Notes under the pieces: model-generated
The model's input: the letters and a program-made list of their open reading frames with translations, nothing else
Told to the model about the DNA's origin: nothing
Databases searched by the model: none
Translations under genes and position numbers: made by a program
Source: Allobosea vaviloviae
GTDB taxonomy: Bacteria > Pseudomonadota > Alphaproteobacteria > Rhizobiales > Beijerinckiaceae
Assembly (NCBI RefSeq): GCF_001298265.1
Contig: NZ_LGSZ01000059.1
Coordinates: 1 to 64,000, forward strand
Length of the DNA: 64,000 bases
Reading direction: 5' to 3'
Shown here: piece by piece, positions 54,031-64,000 of the stretch
Numbering within the stretch: position 1 is the stretch's first letter
Layout of the letters: each line of letters starts with the position of its first letter

Positions 54031-54888
54031 ATGGCACGCGAAGATGTTTTCGTCTCGACTGAGTGGCTCAGCGAGCACCTGAACGCCCCCGACGTCGTCG
54101 TGGTCGATGGCTCCTGGTACCTGCCGGTCCATGGCCGCGATCCGCATGCGGAGTATGCCGAGCGCCGCATTCCCGGCGCGCTCCGCTTCGACATCGACAC
54201 GGTGAAGGACACCGGCTCGGATCTTCCGCACATGCTGCCGCGGCCGGAGGCCTTCGCCGCCACCGTGGGTGCCATGGGCATCGGCGACGGCATGCGCATC
54301 GTCGTTTATGACGGGCTCGGCCTGTTCTCGGCGCCGCGCGTGCGCTGGACCTTCAGGACCTTCGGGGCCAGGGACGTCGTCATCCTCGAGGGCGGCTTCC
54401 CGAAATGGCAGGCGGAGGACCGACCGATCGAACAGGGCCCGCCGCGCGCCCGCGCCGCCCGCAGCTTCACCGCCAGGCTCGACCATTCGGCCGTCGCCGA
54501 TGCCGACGATGTCGCGCGGGCGCTGTCGGAGGGAACCGCGCAGGTGGTCGACGCCCGCCCCGGCGACCGCTTTCGCGGGGAGGCGCCGGAGCCGCGCGCC
54601 GGTGTCCGCTCCGGCCATATGCCGGGCTCGCTCAGCCTGCCCTTCCCCGCGATCATCAAGGACGGTCAGCTCAAATCGCCCGACGCCGTCGCGGCGGCTT
54701 TCGCCGAGGCGGGCGTCGATCTCGACAAGCCGCTGATCACCAGCTGCGGTTCGGGCGTGTCGGCCGCCATTCTTTCCATGGCTCTGGAAACCATCGGCAA
54801 GCCGGCGCGTGCGATCTATGACGGCTCCTGGGCCGAATGGGGCGCGAGCGAACGCCCGATCGCGACGGGGCCGGCGAAAAAGGGCTGA
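54031..54888 (+). CDS. sseA: 3-mercaptopyruvate sulfurtransferase
   Basis: 285 residues with two rhodanese domains. The N-terminal domain is catalytically inert (VVVVDGSWYLPVHGRDPHAE; MRIVVYDGLGLFSAPRVRWT). The C-terminal domain has the active loop ITSCGSGVSAAILSMALE, Cys-Gly-Ser-Gly, the MST signature (thiosulfate sulfurtransferases have CRxG). GHMPGSLSLPF and YDGSWAEWGASERPI complete the family. It moves sulfur from 3-mercaptopyruvate to thiols or cyanide in the cytosol. Probably co-transcribed with alaX. Confidence 0.94.
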   Translation: MAREDVFVSTEWLSEHLNAPDVVVVDGSWYLPVHGRDPHAEYAERRIPGALRFDIDTVKDTGSDLPHMLPRPEAFAATVGAMGIGDGMRIVVYDGLGLFSAPRVRWTFRTFGARDVVILEGGFPKWQAEDRPIEQGPPRARAARSFTARLDHSAVADADDVARALSEGTAQVVDARPGDRFRGEAPEPRAGVRSGHMPGSLSLPFPAIIKDGQLKSPDAVAAAFAEAGVDLDKPLITSCGSGVSAAILSMALETIGKPARAIYDGSWAEWGASERPIATGPAKKG

Positions 54889-55007
54889 GACCAACGATCT
54901 GCGTGATGCGTACCCTTGCTGAGGCCTGGCAAGGTGCCGGTTTTCAACAAGCGAGCGGAACTGCGGTTACGACCGCGCGTTGATCGTGGTGCCGTTGGAG
55001 ACCGCCC

Positions 55008-55331
55008 ATGCCCAGGTTTTTCATCACGAGCGATGATGGAAACGGTGCGGTCAGCCATGACGGCCCCGTCGAATTTCCCGATCGCAACACCGCCACGCGG
55101 GATGCCCAATCATCCCTGGCGGATGTCGCCCGCGAGAAACTGCCCGGCGTCAGGCGCTTCAAGTCTTCGGTGAAGGTCGATGACGAGGCGGGCGACGAAG
55201 TCTACCGGGCCTCGCTGGAGTTCAAGGGCCAGACCGGGGCCGAAATCCGGATGGCTGCCGATGAGAGTTCGGACGAGGCGGACAGGGCCGCGGACGACGT
55301 CGCCGCGAGCCTCCGGTCGAAGCCTTCATAG
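55008..55331 (+). CDS. DUF6894-like small protein
   Basis: A 107-residue soluble acidic protein. The start MPRFFITSDDGNGAVSHDGP and the pattern of an Asp-containing strand followed by a helix (TATRDAQSSLADVAREKLPG) match the DUF6894 family (usual start MPRYFFHVDDG) found in many copies in Rhizobiales. The second half (FKSSVKVDDEAGDEVYRASL; ADESSDEADRAADDVAASLR) predicts a strand then an acidic helix. No function is known. Starts 119 bases after sseA. Confidence 0.72.
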   Translation: MPRFFITSDDGNGAVSHDGPVEFPDRNTATRDAQSSLADVAREKLPGVRRFKSSVKVDDEAGDEVYRASLEFKGQTGAEIRMAADESSDEADRAADDVAASLRSKPS

Positions 55332-55384
55332 AGGCCGCCATGCTCCGGGCGACCAGCGTCGCCTCGGCCTCCCGTGCCGCCGCC

Positions 55385-57025
<1,641 letters not shown>

Positions 57026-57138
57026 CTAAAGCGACGGGCGCGATTCGCTAAGTCCAACCGTGCAGCCCCGTCTTGCCCTGCACGCTTGTCCACAGGAGAG
57101 CGCGACCATCCGGCCGGCGCGCCCCATACAAAAGAGAA

Positions 57139-57156
57139 GGGCCGGTTGCCCGGCCC
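57139..57156 (-). terminator. Terminator-like hairpin after secG
   Basis: GGGCCGG (57139-57145) pairs with CCGGCCC (57150-57156). On the minus strand the stem is followed by TTCTCTTTTG, a T-rich tail. It lies between secG and pyrG, both on this strand. Confidence 0.65.
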
Positions 57157-57189
57157 CTGCCAAGACTTGCTGCTTGGGCAAGTCCTTAT

Positions 57190-57214
57190 CGCAAAAGTGC
57201 AAACCACTTTTGCG
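57190..57214. repeat. Perfect 10-bp dyad (GCAAAAGTG type)
   Basis: CGCAAAAGTG (57190-57199) and CACTTTTGCG (57205-57214) flank CAAAC. The GCAAAAGTG...CACTTTTGC pair recurs in Rhizobiales intergenic regions. It sits 14 bases from the secG stop and may help end that transcript. Confidence 0.7.
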
Positions 57215-57227
57215 GGACGTGTCTTCG

Positions 57228-57623
57228 TCACTGCTGCGGCGCTGGTGCCGTCGGCGGCTGCGGCGTGCCGCTCGGTGCCTGCAGCTGGCGGAGCTGGTCG
57301 AGAACGCCGCCGGCATTGGGGGCGCTGGGCCCGGTCGGTGCGGCGGGCGCGCTCTGCGCCGGCGCGCCGTCGATGATCGAGCGCTGGACCCGGCCGCGAT
57401 TGGCCATGACGGCCAGGATGATCGAGGTCAGGAAGAAGGCACCCGCCAGGATCGCAGTCGTGCGCGTCAGCGCATTGGCCTGGCCGCGGCCGGTCATGAA
57501 GCCGCCGGCACCGCCGCCGCCCGAGCCCATGCCGAGCCCGCCGCCCTCGGAGCGCTGCAGCAGGACCACGCCGACGAGCGCGACCACGATGATCAGGTGG
57601 ATGACGATGATGACGTTCTGCAT
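57228..57623 (-). CDS. secG: Preprotein translocase subunit SecG
   Basis: A 131-residue SecG with two helices: NVIIVIHLIIVVALVGVVLL and TAILAGAFFLTSIILAVMAN. Between them is the conserved QRSEGGGLGMGSGGGGAGGF loop, then MTGRGQANALTRTT. The C-terminal Pro/Ala/Gln tail (APAQSAPAAPTGPSAPNAGG) is a common alphaproteobacterial extension. It enhances SecYE translocation at the inner membrane. ATG 57621-57623 gives the family start MQNVI. It is followed on the same strand by pyrG; divergent from the toxin-antitoxin pair. Confidence 0.95.
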   Translation of the reverse strand: MQNVIIVIHLIIVVALVGVVLLQRSEGGGLGMGSGGGGAGGFMTGRGQANALTRTTAILAGAFFLTSIILAVMANRGRVQRSIIDGAPAQSAPAAPTGPSAPNAGGVLDQLRQLQAPSGTPQPPTAPAPQQ

Positions 57624-57842
57624 GTTCTCGACAGACTGAGACTGAAGCTCACGAAATGGGTATGGCGCCGGCCGCCGCCAAGGGCCACCCGCACCGACGA
57701 GCCCGCAACGGCCCGCATTCGGCGCGGCACATAGCATGGGCCATGGCCGTGTGCCACCCAGCATTTTGCGCCACGGCTTTCGACGTGCGTTTCTGGTACA
57801 ATCGCACTAGATTAAGCTGCTCCAAGCGAAGGAAGCCCAGCG

Positions 57843-58115
57843 ATGCCGATCGGTTCGCCCACCGTCGTGACGCTCGATCCCGTGACCGACGACAGGGTGC
57901 GGCGTCTGGCCTCGACCAGGCAGCTCAGCGCCGAAAGCCTGGTTCGTGAGGCGATCGAGCAATATGTGTCGCGCGAGGAAACACGGCAGCAGGCGGTCAC
58001 GGCATGGGATGAGTACCAAGCGACCGGCCTGCATGCGACGGCCGAAGAGACCGACGCATGGCTGGCAAAGCTCGAGGATGGCGAGGATGCCGTCCCGCCT
58101 GCATGCCACGTCTGA
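57843..58115 (+). CDS. CopG/ribbon-helix-helix-type antitoxin
   Basis: A 90-residue protein. The N-terminal ribbon-helix-helix (PTVVTLDPVTDDRVRRLAST, then RQLSAESLVREAIEQYVSRE) binds the operator as a dimer. The acidic C-terminal part (EETDAWLAKLEDGEDAVPPA) should wrap the toxin. It starts 40 bases after a TACAAT box (57797-57802), a plausible -10. Its last 13 bases overlap the toxin gene, giving coupled translation. Autorepression is expected from the family. Confidence 0.85.
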   Translation: MPIGSPTVVTLDPVTDDRVRRLASTRQLSAESLVREAIEQYVSREETRQQAVTAWDEYQATGLHATAEETDAWLAKLEDGEDAVPPACHV

Positions 58116-58399
58116 TCTGGTCGCCGGCAGCGTTGCGCGATGTCGAGCGGCTGCACCGCTTTCTCGCCTCCAGGAACCGTCGGGCAGCTCAGCGCGCAAT
58201 CAAGGCGATTCGTCGCGGAGTCAGACTGCTGGCCGATCATCCGCAAGCAGGACGCGCCGCCGAAGGGATGCCGAGAGAGTATCGGGAATGGCCGATGGCC
58301 TTTGGCAGCGGCAGTTATCTCGCTCTCTACCGCCAAGACGGCGAGACCGTGGTGATCCTTGCGGTTCGCCACGGTCGCGAGGGAGACTACAAGGCCTAG
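58103..58399 (+). CDS. ParE/RelE-superfamily toxin
   Basis: A 98-residue toxin. PRLIWSPAALRDVERLHRFL, RRAAQRAIKAIRRGVRLLAD, HPQAGRAAEGMPREYREWPM and the C-terminal strands YLALYRQDGETVVILAVRHG, REGDY define the ParE-like branch, whose characterised members poison gyrase (RelE-type members cut mRNA). ATG 58103 overlaps the antitoxin stop. The tail lacks clear RelE catalytic residues, so a ParE-type target is favoured but unproven. Convergent with tpiA, 21 bases away. Confidence 0.85.
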   Translation: MPRLIWSPAALRDVERLHRFLASRNRRAAQRAIKAIRRGVRLLADHPQAGRAAEGMPREYREWPMAFGSGSYLALYRQDGETVVILAVRHGREGDYKA

Positions 58400-58420
58400 C
58401 TGATCGCGGAACGCATCCGG

Positions 58421-59182
58421 TCAGGCGCAGGCGCGCACGATCGCCAGGAAGTCCTCGGCCTTGAGGCTCGCGCCGCCGACGAGCGCGCCATCGACATGGG
58501 CCACGTTCATCAGTTCGACGGCGTTCGACGGCTTGACCGAGCCGCCATAGAGCAGCCGCACGCCCGCTGCGGCGGCCTTGCCGAGCAGCCGGGACAGGTC
58601 GGCGCGGATCGCCTCGTGCATCTCCGCCACATCGGCCGCGGTCGGGGTCAGGCCCGTGCCGATGGCCCAGACCGGCTCATAGGCGACGACCAGCGTGGCT
58701 GCCGTCGCGCCTTCGGGAATCGAGCCGCGCAGCTGCTTCTTGACGACAGCAAGCGCCTTGCCGGCCTCGCGCTCGTCCCTGGTCTCGCCGACGCAGATGA
58801 TCGGCACCAGCAGCGCCGTCTGCGCGGCCTGCGCCTTGGCCTTCACCGTCGCATTGGTTTCGCCATGCAGCGTGCGGCGCTCGGAATGGCCGACGATGGC
58901 GAAGCTCGCTCCAGCGTCAGCCAGCATCGCGGCCGCGATTTCGCCCGTGAAGGCGCCCGCCGCTTGCGTGCTGCAATCCTGCCCGCCGGTCGCGATCCGC
59001 GAGCCGATCAGCGCCGCCGTCATCGGATAAAGCATCGTCGCGGGCGGGCAGATCGCCAGATCGACCGCCGCCTTCAAGGCGGCGTCATAGCCCTTGGCCG
59101 CCTCGGCCGCGATGGCGAGGTCGGCCTTCACACCGTTCATCTTCCAGTTGCCGGCCACCAGCGGCCTGATGCTGCGCGTCAC
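58421..59182 (-). CDS. tpiA: Triose-phosphate isomerase
   Basis: A 253-residue TIM-barrel enzyme that interconverts dihydroxyacetone phosphate and glyceraldehyde 3-phosphate. Asn and Lys are in [11 protein letters not shown], catalytic His in [15 protein letters not shown], Glu in [19 protein letters not shown] (TIM signature), and the phosphate loop is [20 protein letters not shown]. The usual length. ATG 59180-59182. Divergent from ppiD; the tpiA-ppiD-trpE neighbourhood is common in Rhizobiales. Confidence 0.97.
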   Translation of the reverse strand: MTRSIRPLVAGNWKMNGVKADLAIAAEAAKGYDAALKAAVDLAICPPATMLYPMTAALIGSRIATGGQDCSTQAAGAFTGEIAAAMLADAGASFAIVGHSERRTLHGETNATVKAKAQAAQTALLVPIICVGETRDEREAGKALAVVKKQLRGSIPEGATAATLVVAYEPVWAIGTGLTPTAADVAEMHEAIRADLSRLLGKAAAAGVRLLYGGSVKPSNAVELMNVAHVDGALVGGASLKAEDFLAIVRACA

Positions 59183-59402
59183 GTCGATCCTCCCAAATAT
59201 GCTGCTCCGGCTCTAGCAATGCCCGCACCATGCCGCAATCTCCGAGAAAAAGTGATTTCTGCGCGCTCACCCCACACGAATCCGCACAGGCGATTGCGGC
59301 TTGGCGCTCCGGTTCCTATAAGCAGCGCCGGACAAAACCGGCGACGGTGACGTCGGCGCCGCGTCAGGCCCGAAGGTCAGGCTCAAGGAAAGATACATCC
59401 CA

Positions 59403-61316
59403 ATGATGATGCAGGGCATCCGCAAGGCGGGCCAGAGCTTGATCGGAAAGCTCATCATCTTCGTCATGTTCGGCTTCCTGATCTTCTCCTTCGCGATCTG
59501 GGGCATCGGCGATATTTTCCAGGGCTACGGTCGTAACTCCGTGGCGCGCGTCGGCAAGGCCGAGATCGGCCTCGAGCAGATGCGCACCGCGTTCCAGAAC
59601 GACGTCCAGGCACTGACCCGCCAGCAGCGCCGCCAGATCACGCCCGAGATGGCCCGCGCTGTCGGGCTCGACCGGCAGGCCCTTTCCCGCCTGATCACGG
59701 AATCGGTTCTCGACCAGACGGCGCGGGGCATGCGGCTCGCGGTCTCCGACGAGACCATCCGCAACCTGATCTTCGACGATCCGGTCTTCCGCGACGCCTC
59801 CGGCACCTTCTCGGCGGCGCGCTTCAACGAATTGCTGCGCTCGAACAACTTCACGGAGCAGGCCTATGTCCGCGAGCAGCGCGCCACGATCCTGCGCCAG
59901 CAGATCGCCGAGATGGTCGTCGGCGCCGTCCTGGCGCCCGGCGCGCTGCAGGAACTCGGCCACCGCCTGCGCAACGAGCGCCGCAGCGTGACCTTCGCCC
60001 GGCTGGCGCCAGGCGTCGCGGGCGAGATCCCCGCGCCAACCGAAGCCCAGCTCAAGACCTTCTTCGACGAGCGCAAGGGCGCCTTCCGCGCGCCCGAGCA
60101 GCGCACCGCCGAGATTCTCGCGATCTCGGCCGAGGCGCTGGCGGATGCCGGGGCGGTCAGTGAGGACGATGTCAAGGCGCGCTACGAGCAGACCAAGGCA
60201 CAGCGCTTCACCACGGCGGAGACCCGCACGATCCAGCAGATCACCTTCCCCAATGCCGAGGAGGCGCTGGCCGCCAAGGCGCGCATCGACGCCGGCGAGA
60301 CCTTCGAGGCCGTCGCCACCGCGCGCAATGTCGCCGACGCCGATCTGACCCTGGGCACCTTCACCCGCACCCAGGTCTTCGACCCGGTGGTCCGCGAGGC
60401 CGCTTTCTCGCTGGCTCAGGGCGCCGTCTCAGCGCCGGTCACCAGCGCCTTCGGGCCCGTGCTGCTGCGCGTCACCGTGATCCAGCCGGAAGCCGTCCGG
60501 CCTTTCGACGAGGTCGCGGCCGAGGTCCGGACTGAACTCGCTACCAGCCGTGCCGCGAGCCGGATTACCGAGATCCACGACAAGGTCGAGGATCAGCGCG
60601 CCGCCGCCAAGCCGCTGGCCGAGATCGCCAAGGAGTTGAACCTGCCGTTGCGCAGCATCGGTCCGGTCGACAACGCCCTGCGCCGCCCTGACGGGACGGT
60701 CGAGCAGCCGCTGCCGGGCGGCGACGCCACCGTCCAGGCGATCTTCCGCTCCGATATCGGCGTCGACAGCGAGGCGATCCGCCTGCCCCGCGATACCGGC
60801 TATGTCTGGTACGACGTCAAGGCGATCGCCCCGGCCCGCGAGCAGAGCTTCGACGAGGTCAAGGCGCTGGTCGAGGCGCAGTGGCGCACTGAGGAGGTCG
60901 CAACCCGGCTCTCGGCCAAGGCGCGCGAACTGGTCGAGCGGCTCGACAAGGGCGAGGCCTTCGATGCCGTCGCGGCGTCCGCGGGGCTGACCACCGAGCA
61001 GGCGAGCGAGATCGGTCGCCAGGAGCAGCGCACCGACCTGCCGTCGAATGTCATCAGCCTGATCTTCGGCACCGCGGCCGGCAAGAGCAATTCGGCCTCC
61101 GTCGCAGGCGGCGGTCGCATCCTGTTCCATGTCGATGGCGCCACCGTGCCGAGCTATGCCCGCACGACGCAGGAGGCCGACAACTTCGCCCGCCAGCTCG
61201 GCGCCAGCGTCAGCGAAGACATCCTCGCCCAGTATGTCGCCGAGCGGCAGAAGGAGCTCGGCGTCGCGATCAACGAGACCGCCTTCCGCAACGCAACCGG
61301 CGGCGCGCAGAACTGA
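59403..61316 (+). CDS. ppiD: SurA N-terminal / PpiD-type peptidylprolyl isomerase
   Basis: 637 residues anchored by one N-terminal helix (GKLIIFVMFGFLIFSFAIWG) with the rest in the periplasm. The SurA_N-like chaperone domain (residues ~40-180; VARVGKAEIGLEQMRTAFQN) is followed by a parvulin-type segment (RTIQQITFPNAEEALAAKAR, GETFEAVATARNVADADLTL) and a second chaperone part. It assists folding of secreted and outer-membrane proteins near the Sec translocon. It is adjacent to trpE (2 bases), which is unusual functionally but common in this order. ATG 59403 follows AAGGAAAGA. Confidence 0.93.
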   Translation: MMMQGIRKAGQSLIGKLIIFVMFGFLIFSFAIWGIGDIFQGYGRNSVARVGKAEIGLEQMRTAFQNDVQALTRQQRRQITPEMARAVGLDRQALSRLITESVLDQTARGMRLAVSDETIRNLIFDDPVFRDASGTFSAARFNELLRSNNFTEQAYVREQRATILRQQIAEMVVGAVLAPGALQELGHRLRNERRSVTFARLAPGVAGEIPAPTEAQLKTFFDERKGAFRAPEQRTAEILAISAEALADAGAVSEDDVKARYEQTKAQRFTTAETRTIQQITFPNAEEALAAKARIDAGETFEAVATARNVADADLTLGTFTRTQVFDPVVREAAFSLAQGAVSAPVTSAFGPVLLRVTVIQPEAVRPFDEVAAEVRTELATSRAASRITEIHDKVEDQRAAAKPLAEIAKELNLPLRSIGPVDNALRRPDGTVEQPLPGGDATVQAIFRSDIGVDSEAIRLPRDTGYVWYDVKAIAPAREQSFDEVKALVEAQWRTEEVATRLSAKARELVERLDKGEAFDAVAASAGLTTEQASEIGRQEQRTDLPSNVISLIFGTAAGKSNSASVAGGGRILFHVDGATVPSYARTTQEADNFARQLGASVSEDILAQYVAERQKELGVAINETAFRNATGGAQN

Positions 61317-61318
61317 CG

Positions 61319-62851
61319 ATGAGCGCGTCGCAGGATCACGAGGGCTTCGCGGCCGCCTATGAGGCCGGCACGCCGCAATTGCTGCGGCAGGTGCTGGTCG
61401 GCGATTGCGAGACGCCGGTCGCCGCCTTCCTGAAGCTGCGCCACGCGACGACGGGCCCGGCCTTCCTGCTCGAATCGGTCGAGGGCGGGGCCGTGCGCGG
61501 GCGCTATTCGATGATCGGGCTGGAGCCGGATTTGATCTGGCGCTGCCATCATGGCGAGGCCTCAATCTGCCGCCCCGCCTTGGGCGATTCCTTCCTGGTC
61601 GATCCGCGCCCGGCCTTCGAGAGCCTGCGCGCCTTGCTCGCGGAGAGCGCGATTCCCGAGGGCGAGGCACTGGCTGGCGGCGACGAGCTGCCGCCGATGG
61701 CCGCCGGCGTGTTCGGCTATCTCGGCTACGACATGGTCCGGCTGATGGAGCGGCTGCCGGAGCCCAAGGAGACCGGTACCGGCGTGCCAGACGCCATCCT
61801 GATGCGGCCTACGCTGATGGTGGTGTTCGATGCCGTGCGCGACGAGATCCATGTCGTGACGCCGGTGCGCCATCAGCCGGGCGTGCCCGCACGCGCGGCC
61901 CATGAGCGGGCGCTCGAGCGGCTTGACGCCGTGGTGCGGGCGCTCGAAGGCCCCCTGCCCCCGGAGGCCGCAATCGACATCGCAAGCCTGCCGGATCCCG
62001 ACATCGTCTCGAACACCACCGAGTCGGAATTCCATGCCATGGTCGCCGCGGCGCAGGACTATGTTCGCGCCGGCGACATCTTCCAGGTCGTGCTGTCGCA
62101 GCGCTTCGAGGCGCCGTTCCAGCTTCCGCCCTTCGCGCTCTACCGGGCGCTGCGGCGTGTCAATCCGGCGCCGTTCCTGTGCTATCTCGACTTCGCCGAT
62201 TTCCAGATCGTCTGTTCAAGCCCCGAGATCCTGGTCCGGCTGCGTGACGACACCGTCACCATCCGCCCGATCGCCGGCACGCGCCGTCGCGGTGCCACCC
62301 CCGCCGAAGACGAGGCGCTGGCGCAGGAACTGATGGCCGACCCCAAGGAGCGCGCCGAGCATCTGATGCTGCTCGACCTCGGCCGCAACGATGTCGGCCG
62401 CGTCGCGAAGATCGGCACGGTGAAGGTCACCGATTCCTTCTTCATCGAGCGCTACAGCCAGGTCATGCACATCGTCTCGAATGTCGAAGGCGAGATCGAT
62501 CCGCGCCACGACGCGCTGGCCGCATTGTCGGCCGGCTTCCCCGCCGGTACGGTCTCGGGGGCGCCGAAGGTCCGGGCGATGGAGATCATCGACGAACTGG
62601 AGCACGATGCGCGCGGCGCCTATGGCGGCTGCATCGGCTATTTTGGCGCGAACGGCGAGATGGACACCTGCATCGTGTTGCGTACGGCCGTGGTCAAGGA
62701 CGGGCGCATGCATGTCCAGGCCGGCGCCGGCATCGTCTACGACTCGAACCCGGCCTCCGAGCAGGCCGAATGCGTCAACAAGGCCAAGGCGCTGTTCAAG
62801 GCCGCCGAAGAGGCGATCCGATTCGCCGCGAGAGCCGGCCGCGGGCAGTAG
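61319..62851 (+). CDS. trpE: Anthranilate synthase component I
   Basis: 510 residues of the chorismate-utilising family. The N-terminal tryptophan-binding part has GPAFLLESVEGGAVRGRYSM (the LLES regulatory element). The chorismate domain has YVRAGDIFQVVLSQRFEAPF, NPAPFLCYLDFADFQIVCSS, PIAGTRRRGATPAEDEALAQ, LLDLGRNDVGRVAKIGTVKV, SQVMHIVSNVEGEIDPRHDA and FPAGTVSGAPKVRAMEIIDE. It makes anthranilate from chorismate with glutamine-derived ammonia from TrpG, which is not seen within the window. The start is 2 bases after ppiD, so no leader peptide or attenuator precedes it. Followed by repeat R1 copy 2. Confidence 0.97.
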   Translation: MSASQDHEGFAAAYEAGTPQLLRQVLVGDCETPVAAFLKLRHATTGPAFLLESVEGGAVRGRYSMIGLEPDLIWRCHHGEASICRPALGDSFLVDPRPAFESLRALLAESAIPEGEALAGGDELPPMAAGVFGYLGYDMVRLMERLPEPKETGTGVPDAILMRPTLMVVFDAVRDEIHVVTPVRHQPGVPARAAHERALERLDAVVRALEGPLPPEAAIDIASLPDPDIVSNTTESEFHAMVAAAQDYVRAGDIFQVVLSQRFEAPFQLPPFALYRALRRVNPAPFLCYLDFADFQIVCSSPEILVRLRDDTVTIRPIAGTRRRGATPAEDEALAQELMADPKERAEHLMLLDLGRNDVGRVAKIGTVKVTDSFFIERYSQVMHIVSNVEGEIDPRHDALAALSAGFPAGTVSGAPKVRAMEIIDELEHDARGAYGGCIGYFGANGEMDTCIVLRTAVVKDGRMHVQAGAGIVYDSNPASEQAECVNKAKALFKAAEEAIRFAARAGRGQ

Positions 62852-62860
62852 GCAGAAAGC

Positions 62861-62939
62861 ACGTCATGCTCGGGCTTGACCCGAGCATCTCCTGGAAAGC
62901 GATTCTCGGGTCTGCGCTGCGCTCCGCCCGAGAATGACG
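62861..62939. repeat. Intergenic palindromic repeat, family R1 copy 2
   Basis: The same outer and inner blocks as 43727-43835 (ACGTCATGCTCGGG start, GATTCTCGGG and CCCGAGAATGACG end) with a 30-base shorter middle. It lies between the convergent trpE and UPF0114 genes, again at a 3'-3' junction. Confidence 0.82.
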
Positions 62940-62949
62940 CGATCTCCCG

Positions 62950-63537
62950 TCAGTGTCCCTTGCCATTGGGGACGGTCATCCTGTCGACCCAGGCGATGCC
63001 GATCGCCGACAGGATGAACACCGTATGGATCACCGTCTGCAGGATGATGCCGGTCTCGGTGTACTCCGTCGTGCGGCCTGCGCTGCCGATATTGCCGGCC
63101 TCGATGAAGGTCCGCAGCAGATGAATAGACGAGATGCCGATGATCGCCATGGCGAGCTTGATCTTGAGCACGCTGGCATTGACGTGGCTCAGCCATTCCG
63201 GCTGGTCGGGATGGTTCTGCAGACCGAGGCGGGAGACGAAGGTCTCGTAGCCGCCGATGATGACCATGATCAGCAGGTTCGAGATCATCACCACGTCGAT
63301 CAGGCCCAGCACGACCAGCATGATCTGCTGCTCCGAGAAATTGAAGGCGTGCGTGATGAGGTGCCACAGCTCCTTGAGGAACAGGAAGACATAGACGCAC
63401 TGCGCCACGATCAGCCCGAGATAGAGCGGCAATTGCAGCCAGCGCGACGCAAAGATGATCCTCGGCAACGGGCCCAGGCGCCCGGCGGCGGGCCCGGCAA
63501 GAGCGGGGGTGTCAGGCGTCTCGCCGGGGTGCGACAT
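62950..63537 (-). CDS. UPF0114/YqhA-family membrane protein
   Basis: A 195-residue protein with four predicted helices (WLQLPLYLGLIVAQCVYVFL; IMLVVLGLIDVVMISNLLIM; IKLAMAIIGISSIHLLRTFI; ILQTVIHTVFILSAIGIAWV). MIIGGYETFVSRLGLQNHPD and KIKLAMAIIGISSIHLLRTF are the TIGR00645/YqhA signature. Inner-membrane protein of unknown function. ATG 63535-63537; a longer upstream start at 63576 is possible but lacks support. Convergent with trpE. Confidence 0.9.
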   Translation of the reverse strand: MSHPGETPDTPALAGPAAGRLGPLPRIIFASRWLQLPLYLGLIVAQCVYVFLFLKELWHLITHAFNFSEQQIMLVVLGLIDVVMISNLLIMVIIGGYETFVSRLGLQNHPDQPEWLSHVNASVLKIKLAMAIIGISSIHLLRTFIEAGNIGSAGRTTEYTETGIILQTVIHTVFILSAIGIAWVDRMTVPNGKGH

Positions 63538-63781
63538 GGTCGATCTCAAGTCCTTCGAACGAATGATGCAGTGCAAAATAAGCTGCTGCTAGATGGGGCG
63601 AAAGAGGCCATGGCGCAAGCGCTGCCGTGAAAAGCTTCTGCGAACGCGGATCAAGCCATTTGACGACGAAATTTTGACGCTATCATGCGTCAGGCTTTCA
63701 TCATCACGGCGTAACGGCTACGCTTGGAGATCATCAGAGGACGCGCAAGCTTCCTCTCGCTGGAGAGGAAAGGATTTTCCC

Positions 63782-64000
63782 ATGATCAAGACATTCTCCC
63801 TGGTCAAGACCGCGACCGTCGCTATGGCGCTGATCGGCGGCGCGCTGATGGCGGCCCCCGCCAGCGCCGCGCCCTTGAGCGCGACCTCGGGATCGGCCCT
63901 GGCACTGGCCACGGGCGGCAACGACCTCGTCGAGACCGTTCAGTATCGGCGCTACGGCTACGGCCCGCGCTATGGCTACCGCGGCGGCTACTATCGCGGC
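63782..64000 (+). CDS. Small secreted Gly/Tyr/Arg-rich protein, 3' end cut by window
   Basis: 73 codons are visible. A signal peptide (KTATVAMALIGGALMAAPAS, cleavage after AAP or SAA) is followed by a mature start (LSATSGSALALATGGNDLVE) and a Gly/Tyr/Arg-rich region beginning QYRRYGYGPRYGYRGGYYRG. GAGGAAAGG lies upstream of ATG 63782. The motif GPRYGYRG is shared with the protein at 50350-50631, suggesting the same broad class. The stop is outside the window. Confidence 0.75.
   Translation, partial: MIKTFSLVKTATVAMALIGGALMAAPASAAPLSATSGSALALATGGNDLVETVQYRRYGYGPRYGYRGGYYRG

Noticed and set aside
52258-54894. An 878-codon reading of the SDR gene
   Set aside because: The upstream ~610 codons lie antisense to alaX and sseA and show no domain. 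The SDR starts at 53052 with GGGAGG ahead.
61250-61330. A trp attenuator or leader peptide ahead of trpE
   Set aside because: trpE starts 2 bases after the ppiD stop, leaving no room for a leader or terminator.

Overview
The window is a high-GC chromosomal segment from an alphaproteobacterium of the order Hyphomicrobiales (Rhizobiales). A Bosea-like genome is my best guess, from gene content and order (ppx-rlmE, guaB, pyrG-secG-tpiA-ppiD-trpE), a PopZ-type polar protein, DUF2865 and DUF6894 proteins, BTLCP-type peptidases, and Irr-type iron boxes. The genus is an inference; no 16S gene is present.

Positions 1 to about 18,250 are accessory and partly decayed. They begin with the end of an IS3-family insertion sequence. 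A catabolic/redox operon on the minus strand follows (zinc-type alcohol dehydrogenase, SnoaL-like protein, NAD(P)H:quinone oxidoreductase, HIBADH-type dehydrogenase), scarred by a tandem duplication, a nonsense codon and a frameshift, with a divergent LysR regulator. Next is a TetR-controlled electrophile/peroxide block: a peroxiredoxin-like protein, a frameshifted EamA exporter and three glutathione transferases. A large autotransporter with two long homopolymer tracts faces a LytS/LytTR-type two-component system across a spacer holding a 21-bp-phased direct repeat. The section closes with a 704-residue tyrosine recombinase beside tRNA-Gln.

From about 18,400 to 29,100 the content is mostly core: glpK, ppx/gppA, rlmE, a DHA2 exporter, guaB, a MAPEG protein and a DUF2865 protein, with one truncated tandem copy of a small membrane protein gene. 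From 29,200 to 39,650 there is a ferric-iron ABC importer (binding protein and fused permease, no ATPase nearby) behind two Irr-like iron control elements, an AsmA-like protein, an exported MetX-like hydrolase, an exported caspase-like protein fused to an outer-membrane beta-barrel, and motA-motB.

From 39,850 to 64,000 the window is housekeeping: marC, gyrA (with Asn-Leu at the quinolone-determining positions), an M20 peptidase, a PNPOx-like protein, popZ, tolC, pcm, tRNA-Cys, tRNA-Asn, a BTLCP peptidase, a photolyase, an SDR, alaX, sseA, pyrG, secG, tpiA, ppiD and trpE. A small CopG/ParE-type toxin-antitoxin pair sits between secG and tpiA. Palindromic intergenic repeats recur throughout. 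The strongest unusual signals are the possible phase-variable autotransporter with its adjacent two-component system, and the caspase/beta-barrel fusion.
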